From contig JADJMI010000008.1 of assembly GCA_016709665.1 (NCBI GenBank), positions 124,001 through 188,000 of the forward strand: a stretch of 64,000 nt of DNA, given 5' to 3'. The stretch is from Betaproteobacteria bacterium. GTDB taxonomy: Bacteria; Pseudomonadota; Gammaproteobacteria; Burkholderiales; Usitatibacteraceae. Within the stretch, counting starts at the first letter, position 1. Each line of letters begins with the position of its first letter. Made by a program: the position numbers and the translations under genes. Under the pieces are notes generated by a model. The model was not told where the DNA came from. It searched no databases and saw only the letters and a program-made list of their open reading frames with translations. This document shows, one piece after another, positions 43,934 to 51,874 of the stretch.

Positions 43934-44266
43934 ATGGCGGGCTACTACGTGCTGTCGAAGGGCAAGACCGGCAAGTATTCGTTCAACCTGAAGAGCGGCA
44001 ACCATCAGACCGTCCTCACCTCGCAGGCCTACGAGTCGCGCGAGGCGGCGATGGGCGGCATCGCGTCCGTGCGGGCCAACGCGGCCGACGACGCGCGCTA
44101 CGAGCGCAAGACCTCGAAGGACGGGCAATGCTTCTTCGTCCTCAAGGCGGCGAACGCGCAGGTGATCGGCAAGAGCGAGCTCTATCCGGTCGCCGCGACG
44201 ATGGAGAAGGGCATCGCGAGCGTGAAGGCGAACGGGGCCTCGGACACCGTGAAGGAAGCCGCCTAG
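43934..44266 (+). CDS. YegP-like DUF1508 protein
   Basis: A 110-residue small protein made of two DUF1508 repeats (about residues 4-52 and 58-105). Each has the pattern YYVLSKGKTGKYSFNLKSGN or FFVLKAANAQVIGKSELYP, followed by an A-x-x-GI-SV-ANA helix. The fold is a small alpha/beta domain; the function is unknown, though it is often found in stress or nucleoid-associated contexts. AAGGGAGA precedes the ATG. It stands alone between the OPT gene and an exported protein. Confidence 0.92.
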   Translation: MAGYYVLSKGKTGKYSFNLKSGNHQTVLTSQAYESREAAMGGIASVRANAADDARYERKTSKDGQCFFVLKAANAQVIGKSELYPVAATMEKGIASVKANGASDTVKEAA

Positions 44267-44274
44267 CCGGGGTT

Positions 44275-44296
44275 GCGGGGGGCTGCGTCCCCCCGC
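44275..44296 (+). terminator. Strong GC hairpin after the DUF1508 gene
   Basis: An 8-bp G/C-only stem (GCGGGGGG with CCCCCCGC) with a 6-base loop, starting 8 bases after the stop codon. There is no T run, so it could be a poor intrinsic terminator or an mRNA 3'-end stabiliser. Confidence 0.45.
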
Positions 44297-44359
44297 GTCA
44301 CGCAGGTTTCGCGCGGATGGTGTAGCTTCGGCGGGTTTCTTCCGAACGGGATCCCTGCC

Positions 44360-45196
44360 ATGAATCGACTTTCCGGCGCCCTCCTGGGCGCTTTCCTCGC
44401 CGCCGCATCGCTGTCCATCGACGCCGCCCCCCGCCTCGAACAGGTCGCCGAATTCGCGATTGCCGAGGCCAACCAGGGCGTCGGCATCGACAAGGACCAC
44501 TTCTACGCCGTCAACAACCGCGAGATCGCCAAGGTCGACCGCAAGACGGGCAAGCTCGTGAAGAAGTGGGAAGGCCCGAAGGACGGGCCCGTCATCCACC
44601 TCGACAGCGCGATGGTGATGGACGGGAAGATCTACGCGGCGCATTCCAACTGGCCCTTCTGGCCGATGACGAGCTCCCTCGAGATCTTCGACGCGGCCAC
44701 GATGGAGCACGTGGGCACCCACAGCTTCGGCATTCGCTACGGTTCGCTTACCTGGGTGGATTGGCACGACGGCCACTGGTGGATGGGCTTCGCCAACTAC
44801 GACCGCCTCATCGGGCCGAACAAGACGCCCTACGGCCACAAGGTGAACACCGTGGTCGTGAAGATGACGAAGGATTTCCAGACGGTGCAGATGTGGACGC
44901 TGCCCAAGGTGCTGCTCGACAAGTTCGAGGAGATGAGCAATTCCGGCGGCTCGTGGGGGCCGGACGGCTTCCTCTATCTCACGGGGCACGACCCGGCGGA
45001 GCTCTATCGCGTGCGATTCCCGAAGGCGGGCTCGATTCTCGAGCTGGCCGACGTGATTCCCATGAACATCCGCGGGCAGGGTGTCGCCTGGGATCGCGCG
45101 AACCCCGGCACCATCGCCGGCATCATCCGGGCCACGAAGGCCGAGCGTGAAGCGGGCGGCAAGCACAAGGTCACGATCTTCCGCTTCACCCCCTGA
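44360..45196 (+). CDS. Exported beta-propeller-like hypothetical protein
   Basis: A 278-residue exported protein (signal peptide to about residue 21, SLSIDAAP). The body is a series of short repeats with Asp, Gly and aromatic residues (QGVGIDKDHFYAVNNREIAK; LDSAMVMDGKIYAAHSNWPF; YGSLTWVDWHDGHWWMGFAN; SWGPDGFLYLTGHDPAELY), the look of a five- or six-bladed propeller such as NHL or YVTN proteins. I do not recognise a specific family or catalytic residues. The next gene starts five bases later. Confidence 0.72.
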   Translation: MNRLSGALLGAFLAAASLSIDAAPRLEQVAEFAIAEANQGVGIDKDHFYAVNNREIAKVDRKTGKLVKKWEGPKDGPVIHLDSAMVMDGKIYAAHSNWPFWPMTSSLEIFDAATMEHVGTHSFGIRYGSLTWVDWHDGHWWMGFANYDRLIGPNKTPYGHKVNTVVVKMTKDFQTVQMWTLPKVLLDKFEEMSNSGGSWGPDGFLYLTGHDPAELYRVRFPKAGSILELADVIPMNIRGQGVAWDRANPGTIAGIIRATKAEREAGGKHKVTIFRFTP

Positions 45197-45274
45197 AGGC
45201 GATGGCCGACATCGACGAGCGCGTCGTCGCCGGACGGCTGGCTGCGCGTCGACTTCCGGATCTCGCCGTGGCGC

Positions 45275-45796
45275 ATGTCCCACGAGATTCGCTCTCCCAC
45301 CGTCGTCGACACGCGAAGCGGCAAGGCGCTGTTCTCCCTGTTCGCCGACTGGGACGCCGACTTCACCTGGGGCGGCCCCGGCGTCGTGACGCTCCACCTG
45401 CGTTCCTACGCCGAGGGCGGGCTGACGAGGATCTCGGTGACGATCGACGTGGCGAAGGGCGAAGGGCGCATCGACGACGGCGACTGGCGGCCCCTCGAAG
45501 GGCTCGAGCCGGCGCTCGAGGCGCGATTCGACGAGAAGGCGAAAGTCGAACGCGCAGGGGCGGCGCGCGGCTCTGGCGACGGCCTTCGTGTCGATGGGGT
45601 GGCGGCCGGCACCGTCTCCCGTGTCGTCGTGACGATGGCTGGCACCGTCGCCATCCTCGCGATCGTCATCGCAGCCGGATATTTCTACGAGCGGCACCGC
45701 ACCGCGAAGTCTTCCTCGCCCCCGGCCGCGATCCCGAAACCGACGCTCACGCCGCCGGTCAAGGATTACCGGCGCCCCGAGGACCGCGGGAAGTGA
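45275..45796 (+). CDS. Hypothetical protein with one membrane segment (start probably at 45202)
   Basis: The uninterrupted reading from 45275 gives 173 residues: a beta-rich domain (SGKALFSLFADWDADFTWGG; LRSYAEGGLTRISVTIDV), a linker, one membrane helix (VVVTMAGTVAILAIVIAAGYF) and a Pro/Lys-rich end. An ATG at 45202 behind GAAGGCG looks like the true start. Deleting one G at about 45231-45233 joins MADIDERVVADGWLRVDFRI to the frame above, which contains the continuous GWLRVDFRISPWRMSHEI. The 3' end converges with, and overlaps, the methyltransferase gene by 38 bases. Family and function are not known to me. Confidence 0.65.
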   Translation: MSHEIRSPTVVDTRSGKALFSLFADWDADFTWGGPGVVTLHLRSYAEGGLTRISVTIDVAKGEGRIDDGDWRPLEGLEPALEARFDEKAKVERAGAARGSGDGLRVDGVAAGTVSRVVVTMAGTVAILAIVIAAGYFYERHRTAKSSSPPAAIPKPTLTPPVKDYRRPEDRGK

Positions 45797-46814
45797 CGGC
45801 CTTCGCCTCGATGACGCTGTAGTCCGTCGCCGTCGCCTTGATCGCGGGCGCGCCGAACCCCGCCTTCGCGAGCATCGCGGCGAATTCCTTCCGCGTACGC
45901 TCGCGCCCGCCCAGGCTCACGAGCATGTTGAGGTCGCTGCGCACGATGGCGTTGTCGCGCCGGCCGCCGCGCGGGCGTTCCGGCAGCACGCGCTCGACGA
46001 GCACGACGCGCGATCCCGGCGCCATCGCCGCACGCACCTGCTTCAGGATCGCGAGCGCCTTCGCGTCGTCCCAGTTGTGCAGGATGCTCTTGAGGAGGTA
46101 GGCGTCCGCCCCCTCAGGCAGGGCGTCGAAGAAGCTCCCGGCGACGAAGCGCCCGCGGCCCGCGAGCCGCTCGGCCTTCAGTCGCGCGGCAGCCCCCTTC
46201 GCGGCATGGGGCAGGTCGAAGACGACGCCTTCCAGCGCGGGCTTCGCCTTGAGCAGCTCGACGAGCAACTCGCCGTGGCCCCCGCCCACGTCCACGACTC
46301 GCTTCACCCCGCGCCAGTTCGTCACGCGCGCCACCTCGCGGCCGACGCGCTGCGTGAGACCGGCCATCGCGCGATTGAACACGTTCGCGGCCTCTGCATC
46401 GCGTTCCAGGTGCACGTAGCCGGGCTTGCCGCCGTGGCGTTCGCGGAAACTGCGGCCCGTGCGCACGCTTTCGGCGAGGTCGGCCCAGAGCGTCCACTGC
46501 GTGCCGCTGCACCACAGGGCCCACCAGCGGATGCTGCCCGGCGCGTCCTCGCGCAGGAGCGCACCCGTGGAGGTGAGCGCGTAGCGGCCTTTGTCCTCGG
46601 TGACGATGTCGATGGAGGCGAGCGAGCGCAGCAACCGCGCGAGGCCATCGGGGTCGCACCCCGAGAGCTTCGCGAGGCTCGCGACCCGCCGAGGCCGCTC
46701 GGCCAGCCGGTCGACCACGCCCAGCTGCACGGCGGCGCCGACGGCCTGCGTGGTCCAGTTGGCGCCCACGAGGGCGAGAAGCTTGCGCGGGTCGGCCTTG
46801 GGCAGGGCGCTCAT
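45759..46814 (-). CDS. SAM-dependent O-methyltransferase (COMT-like, family 2)
   Basis: A 351-residue methyltransferase of the hydroxyindole/caffeate O-methyltransferase type. The N-terminal winged-helix dimerisation domain (TTQAVGAAVQLGVVDRLAER; LARLLRSLASIDIV; YALTSTGALLRED) is followed by the Rossmann domain with the SAM loop VKRVVDVGGGHGELLVELL, the acidic FDLPHAAKGA and the catalytic-base region LKSILHNWDDAKALAILKQV. The acceptor is unknown. Its ATG overlaps the stop of the Bug receptor upstream (ATGA), so the two are probably co-transcribed. Confidence 0.88.
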   Translation of the reverse strand: MSALPKADPRKLLALVGANWTTQAVGAAVQLGVVDRLAERPRRVASLAKLSGCDPDGLARLLRSLASIDIVTEDKGRYALTSTGALLREDAPGSIRWWALWCSGTQWTLWADLAESVRTGRSFRERHGGKPGYVHLERDAEAANVFNRAMAGLTQRVGREVARVTNWRGVKRVVDVGGGHGELLVELLKAKPALEGVVFDLPHAAKGAAARLKAERLAGRGRFVAGSFFDALPEGADAYLLKSILHNWDDAKALAILKQVRAAMAPGSRVVLVERVLPERPRGGRRDNAIVRSDLNMLVSLGGRERTRKEFAAMLAKAGFGAPAIKATATDYSVIEAKAVTSRGPRGAGNP

Positions 46815-47770
46815 TCCGCTTCGATCCCGTTCTGCTTCACGAACCGGCTCCACATCGGCGACTCGTCCCGGATGCGCGCCTCGAGCGCCGCCGGCCCGGC
46901 GAACTCCGCCAGCACGCCGATCTTGCCGAACTGCGTGAGCGTCTCCGGATCCTTCAGCGACTCGGCCACTTCGCGCGCGAGCTTCTCGACGATGTCCTTC
47001 GGCGTGCGCGGCGGCGCGACGAGGGCCTGCCAGGTGGGCGCGGAGAGTTCGGGCATGCCGGCCTCCGTCGCCGTGGGCACGTCGGGCAGGAGATTGCTGC
47101 GCGAGGGCAGCAGCGTGGCGAGCACGCGCAGGGCACCGGTCCTCACGAAGGGCATGCCCGTCGAACAGGGGCCGATGTTCACGTGGACGCGGCCGGCGAC
47201 GAGGTCCGGCATGATCTGCGGGCCGCCCTTGTAGGGCACGTGCTGCATGCGCGCGCCGGTCGCGGTGTCGAGTTGCGTGCCGGCCATGAGCTCGCTCACC
47301 GAGCCGGACGCGAGGTTGAGCTTCCCCGGGTTCCGCTTCGCTTCGGCGCGGAATTCGGCGAGCGTCTTCGCGGGCACCGACGGATGCACGAAGGTGCAGA
47401 AGGGCAGGCGGCCGACGGCGGCGACGGGCGCCATGTCCGTCATCGCGCCGAAGGGGGGCTTCTTCAGCAGGTACGGCAGCCCGACCATCGAGGCCGAAGC
47501 CCAGAGGATCGTGTAGCCGTCGGCCGGGGCCGCCATCGCGGCTTGCGCGGCAAGACCGCCGCTCGCGCCGGGCCGGTTGTCGATCACCACCGGCTGCCGC
47601 AGGCGCTTCGAGAGCGTCTGGCCGAGAGCGCGGGCGGTGGCGTCGGAGCCGCCGCCCGGGGGGAAAGGCAGCAGGATCCTGATCGGCTTCTCGGGCCAGG
47701 CGGCGGACGCGCAGCCCGCGGCGAGGGCGAGCGAGGCGGCGAGCGTGCGAAGGATCGTTCGTGTCTTCAA
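46811..47770 (-). CDS. Bug/TctC-type periplasmic solute receptor
   Basis: A 319-residue extracytoplasmic binding protein of the tripartite tricarboxylate transporter family. The signal peptide (LAASLALAAGCASAA) is followed by the family opening WPEKPIRILLPFPPGGGSDATARAL, VVIDNRPGASGGLAAQAA and QHVPYKGGPQIMPDLVAGRV. It has no membrane partners (TctA/TctB) here, as is usual for Bug proteins. The best start is a TTG at 47770 with AGGGAGA six bases upstream; the longer ATG reading from 48070 has no signal and overlaps the divergent regulator. A LysR gene diverges from it. Confidence 0.9.
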   Translation of the reverse strand: MKTRTILRTLAASLALAAGCASAAWPEKPIRILLPFPPGGGSDATARALGQTLSKRLRQPVVIDNRPGASGGLAAQAAMAAPADGYTILWASASMVGLPYLLKKPPFGAMTDMAPVAAVGRLPFCTFVHPSVPAKTLAEFRAEAKRNPGKLNLASGSVSELMAGTQLDTATGARMQHVPYKGGPQIMPDLVAGRVHVNIGPCSTGMPFVRTGALRVLATLLPSRSNLLPDVPTATEAGMPELSAPTWQALVAPPRTPKDIVEKLAREVAESLKDPETLTQFGKIGVLAEFAGPAALEARIRDESPMWSRFVKQNGIEAE

Positions 47771-47823
47771 GGGGGTCTCCCTGTCGGTCGATGGCGCCAA
47801 TCTAGGGGCCGGCCGCCCCGCCG

Positions 47824-47833
47824 GGAATATTCC
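47824..47833. promoter_or_regulatory. Perfect 10-bp palindrome in the Bug/LysR intergenic region
   Basis: GGAATATTCC is a perfect dyad in the 124-base gap between the divergent Bug receptor and LysR genes, 54 bases before the TTG start of the receptor. Together with the second dyad nearby it is a candidate operator for the adjacent LysR protein; no experimental site is known to me for this protein. Confidence 0.35.
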
Positions 47834-47851
47834 AGCCGGCGCATTTGGCTT

Positions 47852-47864
47852 TAACCAACGGTTA
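47852..47864. promoter_or_regulatory. TAACC-N3-GGTTA dyad, candidate LysR operator
   Basis: An inverted repeat TAACC-aac-GGTTA lies 31 bases before the LysR start and 82 bases before the divergent receptor start, in an otherwise AT-richer patch. The position suits a LysR autoregulatory and activation site, although it is not a classical T-N11-A. Confidence 0.38.
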
Positions 47865-47894
47865 CAGCAGAATGGAAGGACCCGAGGGAGCCCC

Positions 47895-48878
47895 ATGGAC
47901 AAGCTACGCGCCCTGCAGTACTTCGTCGCCGCCGCCGAGGTGGGCAGTTTCTCCGGCGCCGCGCGCCAGCTGGAGGTGAGCGTGCCCGCCGTGGGCAAGA
48001 TGATCAATGCCCTCGAGCGGGCGATGGGCACCACGCTCGTCGAGCGCAACTCGCGGGGCCTCGTCGTCACCGCGGACGGCCGCGCCTACCTCGACGCGTG
48101 CCGCCCGCTCCTCGAGCAGCTGGAGGCCGCCGACGCGGTGATCTCGCGGACCGGCGCTCGTCCCAAGGGGACGCTCGTCGTGGGGGCGCCGGGTTTCGTC
48201 ATCCAGCATTGGCTCGTGCCCGCGATGCCGGCCTTCTTCGCGAGCTATCCGGACATCCAGGTCGATTTCCGCGTGCTCACGCGCCTGGCGGATGCGGAGC
48301 CGCGCGGGGCGGACGTGACCCTCGTGCTGGGCTGGCCGCTCGCCACGGGACTGGTGCACCGCGTGCTCGCGCGCACGCGCGTCTTCGCGAGCGCGTCGCC
48401 CGAGTACTGGGCCATGCACGGCTTTCCGAAGCACCCGCGCGACCTGCAGCGCCACAACTGCCTGTGCATGCGAAACCCCGAGGGCACGGTGCTGGACCTG
48501 TGGGAATTCGCGAAAGCCGGGCGGCAGGAGTCGGTGGCGGTGAAGGGCAACCTCGTGAGCGACGACCGCAACGTCATCGTCGATGCGGCGCTCGCGGGCA
48601 TGGGCGTGGCGCGGCTCATGTCGTTGACGCTGAAGGAGCACACGCGCGACGGCCGCCTCGTCTCGGCGCTCGTCGACTGGGAGATGGCGCACGCGCCGCC
48701 CATCAACCTCTTCTACCGTCCCGGTTTCCGGCGCAATCCGCGCGTGCGCCCTTTCGTCGATTTCCTGGGGGAGCACTTCGGCTCGATGGCGGGCGAGAAG
48801 GTGACCGGCACCTCGGCCCCCGCCGAGCCGCCGTGGTATCGCGTCGGCACGGGGCGCGCCTCGGCCGCCAAGCGCTAG
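47895..48878 (+). CDS. LysR-family transcriptional regulator
   Basis: A 327-residue LysR regulator. The winged helix-turn-helix is at residues 1-60 (LRALQYFVAAAEVGSFSGAARQLEVSVPAVGKMINALE), followed by the linker helix and a periplasmic-binding-like effector domain (GTLVVGAPGFVIQHWLVPAM; VTLVLGWPL; DAALAGMGVARLMSL). The ATG has GAGGGAG upstream. It diverges from a Bug receptor, so it probably controls uptake of that receptor's ligand. Its end is separated from the converging ArsR gene only by a perfect palindrome. Confidence 0.92.
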   Translation: MDKLRALQYFVAAAEVGSFSGAARQLEVSVPAVGKMINALERAMGTTLVERNSRGLVVTADGRAYLDACRPLLEQLEAADAVISRTGARPKGTLVVGAPGFVIQHWLVPAMPAFFASYPDIQVDFRVLTRLADAEPRGADVTLVLGWPLATGLVHRVLARTRVFASASPEYWAMHGFPKHPRDLQRHNCLCMRNPEGTVLDLWEFAKAGRQESVAVKGNLVSDDRNVIVDAALAGMGVARLMSLTLKEHTRDGRLVSALVDWEMAHAPPINLFYRPGFRRNPRVRPFVDFLGEHFGSMAGEKVTGTSAPAEPPWYRVGTGRASAAKR

Positions 48879-48881
48879 GCC

Positions 48882-48918
48882 AATCGGGGACGGGTGAAAA
48901 TTACACCCGTCCCCGATT
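48882..48918. terminator. Perfect 15-bp inverted repeat filling the gap between convergent lysR and arsR
   Basis: Arms AATCGGGGACGGGTG (48882-48896) and CACCCGTCCCCGATT (48904-48918) are exact complements around a 7-base loop (aaaatta). It begins three bases after the LysR stop and ends at the base before the ArsR stop, so it takes up the whole 40-base gap. It should form a very stable hairpin on both strands and probably ends both transcripts, although there is no long U run. It shares the core GGGGACG with the 21-bp repeat units elsewhere. Confidence 0.75.
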
Positions 48919-49302
48919 TCACGATTCAACGAAAGCCTTGAGCCTGCCGAGTGCGGCCTCCCACTGCTTGCCGATGGCGTCGAGCGTCCGTTTCGCGTCC
49001 TCGATCCGAGCCGGCTCCAGCTGGTAGAGGCGCTCGCGTCCCTGCCTCGTGTCGCTCACCACGCCGGCTTCGGCCAGCACTTGAAGGTGCTTGGTGACAC
49101 CCTGGCGGCTGATGTCGGTGCCGGCGGTGAGCTGCGCGATGGAGAATGCGCCACCCGCGCACAGCACCGCGACGAGCTTCAGGCGCGTCGGATCCCCCAG
49201 TGCCGCGAAGACGCCCGCGACCGCCTCCCTCGGGGCGGCGATCGCGAAAGCTTTTGCGGGCCTGCGGCCTGCGGGTGCGGCCTTCGGGTTACGCGGCGAC
49301 AT
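48919..49302 (-). CDS. ArsR-family transcriptional repressor
   Basis: A 127-residue ArsR/SmtB-type winged-helix protein. The fold is seen in VFAALGDPTRLKLVAVLCAG, FSIAQLTAGTDISRQGVTKHLQVLAEAGVV and SDTRQGRERLYQLEPARIE. No Cys/His metal-binding cluster is present, so it belongs to the non-metal group usually paired with SRPBCC proteins. Its start overlaps the end of the SRPBCC gene by 14 bases, so it is the second gene of that operon. Two palindromes in front of the operon are its likely operators. Confidence 0.92.
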   Translation of the reverse strand: MSPRNPKAAPAGRRPAKAFAIAAPREAVAGVFAALGDPTRLKLVAVLCAGGAFSIAQLTAGTDISRQGVTKHLQVLAEAGVVSDTRQGRERLYQLEPARIEDAKRTLDAIGKQWEAALGRLKAFVES

Positions 49303-49774
49303 GGCGTGCGAGGTTTCCCATCTGGTGGTCCCAGCCCTGGTTGTTCATGCGGAATGCCTCCTGCCGGCGGTGCGCCGGCACCTGGTCGAACCCGGATTCC
49401 ACGACCGTCACGCGCGTGCGGTTGCCGGGCGCGTCCTGGAGCGTGAAGGAGACGAGCGTCGGGGTCTCCTTGCCGTAGTCCGCGGCCGGATCGATGGCGC
49501 CGGGGTGCCAGCGGTACGCGAAGTGGGTCGTGGGCTCCACGCGGTCGATCACCGCGTCGAAGAAGACGTTCTCGTGGCCGCATCCGGTCATGGGTCCGCG
49601 CACGTGCCGGCCCGGCGCGAAGGACTGGCCCTTCAGGTCCACGCCGAACCAGGTGCCGAAGGATTCGGCGTCGGCCAGGGCGCGCCAGACGCGCTCGCGC
49701 GGCGCCTCCACGACGAGGCTGCGCTCGATGCGGTCGGTGGCCGAAACGGGGGTGCTCTGCAGTTGGGCGTTCAT
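49289..49774 (-). CDS. SRPBCC/AHSA1-domain protein
   Basis: A 161-residue START-like protein of the AHSA1 family: IERSLVVEAPRERVWRALAD, FGTWFGVDLKGQSFAPG, the central YRWHPGAIDP and a C-terminal helix with GFDQVPAHRRQEAFRMNNQGWDHQ. Such proteins bind hydrophobic ligands and are commonly encoded with an ArsR repressor, as here. The ATG at 49774 has GAGGAG upstream. The operator copies at 49788-49853 lie directly before it. Confidence 0.9.
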   Translation of the reverse strand: MNAQLQSTPVSATDRIERSLVVEAPRERVWRALADAESFGTWFGVDLKGQSFAPGRHVRGPMTGCGHENVFFDAVIDRVEPTTHFAYRWHPGAIDPAADYGKETPTLVSFTLQDAPGNRTRVTVVESGFDQVPAHRRQEAFRMNNQGWDHQMGNLARHVAA

Positions 49775-49787
49775 AAGCGTCTCCTCA

Positions 49788-49803
49788 GGCAACCAAATGG
49801 TTG
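49788..49803. promoter_or_regulatory. Candidate ArsR operator, copy 1
   Basis: GGCAACCAAATGGTTG, a near-perfect dyad (CAACCA-AA-TGGTTG), lies 14-29 bases upstream of the SRPBCC start. It overlaps the region before the GAGGAG ribosome site and shares its half-sites with copy 2, 47 bases away. Confidence 0.7.
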
Positions 49804-49835
49804 TGTTTCGCAGCGTAGACCCCTCGCGCGAAAAA

Positions 49836-49853
49836 AGCAACCATTTGGTTGCT
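49836..49853. promoter_or_regulatory. Candidate ArsR operator, copy 2
   Basis: AGCAACCA-TT-TGGTTGCT is an 8+8 perfect palindrome 62-79 bases before the SRPBCC start, next to the stop codon of the upstream DUF808 gene. With copy 1 it brackets the likely promoter of the SRPBCC-arsR operon, the expected layout for autorepression. Confidence 0.75.
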
Positions 49854-49854
49854 T

Positions 49855-50763
<909 letters not shown>

Positions 50764-50812
50764 GGGGAGTCTTCGCGGGGGTAAAGCGCGAATCTACCTC
50801 AAGACGGGACGA

Positions 50813-51760
50813 TCAATCGTGCTTGCCCAGGGCGTGGGTGGAGATGGCCTGCAGCACGCGCCGCCGCCCCTTGCCCGTGACCACCGTGCGGACCACGGCC
50901 GTCTGCTTGCCGTGGTGGACCACTTTCGCGACGGCGTGCAGCAGGCGTCCCTCGCCCGGGCTGGTGAAGCACGACGAGATGCCCGAGAGCCGCCACGACG
51001 CGGGAAGCGCCGCCACGGCCGTCGTCGCGGCGAGGCCCACGAGGAGGCCGCCCTGCACGTGGCCGACGCGGTTGCCGACGTGGTCGCCGTTCTCCATGGA
51101 GCAGGCCGCGCCGCCCTTCGTCGGGTGCGGGTCGTGGCCCAGAAGCAGCCGGATGAAGCTGTGGCGCTTCGTGGCCTCCGAGAGGGCGGCATCGGCGCGG
51201 GCGAGGATGACGCGTTCGCGCTCGCTCAGCTCTTCCTCCCGCAGGGGCGTGACCGGCTTTCCGTCCGGGTAGTGCAGCGGCAGCGGCGAGCGTCCCGCGG
51301 GCATCGGGATAGGCATGAAGGCGGCGCTGCCGAAGAGCACCTTGCGCCCGCCGGCCGTCACCGCGGTGCGCGCGAGCCCCTGGGGCGCGGTGGTGCCTTC
51401 CTGCATGCCCTCGAACCAGCCCAGCGATTCGAGCGGCCCCCTCGCGGGCACGCCGGTGAACTGCAGGTGCATGCTCACCGTGGCGAGGCGCGCGTCCGAC
51501 CCGATGTGCCCGCGGATCCCGCCGGCGAGGGCCGAATCCGCGAGCAGGGCGAGGGCGCCGACGTTCACGTGCCCGTCGGCCTCCTCGCAATGGGGTCCCG
51601 CGGGCATGGACAGCACGCTCGCCTCGCGGTCGATGCGCTCGAAGACGACCTCGAGCAGGTTGCCGGCGAAGTGGAAGCCGGGCGTCCGGTTGCGGGCCAG
51701 GGCGAGGAGGACGCGTTCGCGGATCTCGCGCGCGAGGGTTTCGGACGGGTTTTTCGGCAT
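50813..51760 (-). CDS. Tandem hotdog-fold thioesterase
   Basis: A 315-residue protein with two PaaI-like hotdog domains. The first (about residues 20-150) has NVGALALLADSALAGGIRGH and the second (about 185-310) has NRVGHVQGGLLVGLAATTAVAALP, each with the helix of the thioesterase fold. The first domain lacks the usual HGG turn and only the second has VQGG, so the domains may have diverged. Probable acyl-CoA thioesterase; substrate unknown. The ATG at 51760 is chosen because conserved sequence starts there. Confidence 0.8.
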   Translation of the reverse strand: MPKNPSETLAREIRERVLLALARNRTPGFHFAGNLLEVVFERIDREASVLSMPAGPHCEEADGHVNVGALALLADSALAGGIRGHIGSDARLATVSMHLQFTGVPARGPLESLGWFEGMQEGTTAPQGLARTAVTAGGRKVLFGSAAFMPIPMPAGRSPLPLHYPDGKPVTPLREEELSERERVILARADAALSEATKRHSFIRLLLGHDPHPTKGGAACSMENGDHVGNRVGHVQGGLLVGLAATTAVAALPASWRLSGISSCFTSPGEGRLLHAVAKVVHHGKQTAVVRTVVTGKGRRRVLQAISTHALGKHD

Positions 51761-51874
51761 GCCGACATGATAGGGGCACCCGTGGGGCCTTGCATCGGCG
51801 CGGCGATTCGTTACCCTAGCGGGACAACAGGACGCCCCGAGCGCCCCCAAACCGAAGCACCGAGAGGAGATTCC

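Noticed and set aside
45202..45822. Arg-rich 206-codon frame starting at 45202
   Set aside because: After its first dozen codons it becomes a low-complexity Arg-rich frame; the real protein continues one base over with a membrane helix, so only its start is likely to be genuine.
48882..48918. LysR or ArsR operator in the convergent palindrome
   Set aside because: It lies at the 3' ends of both genes, not near either promoter, so a terminator or repeat element is more likely.
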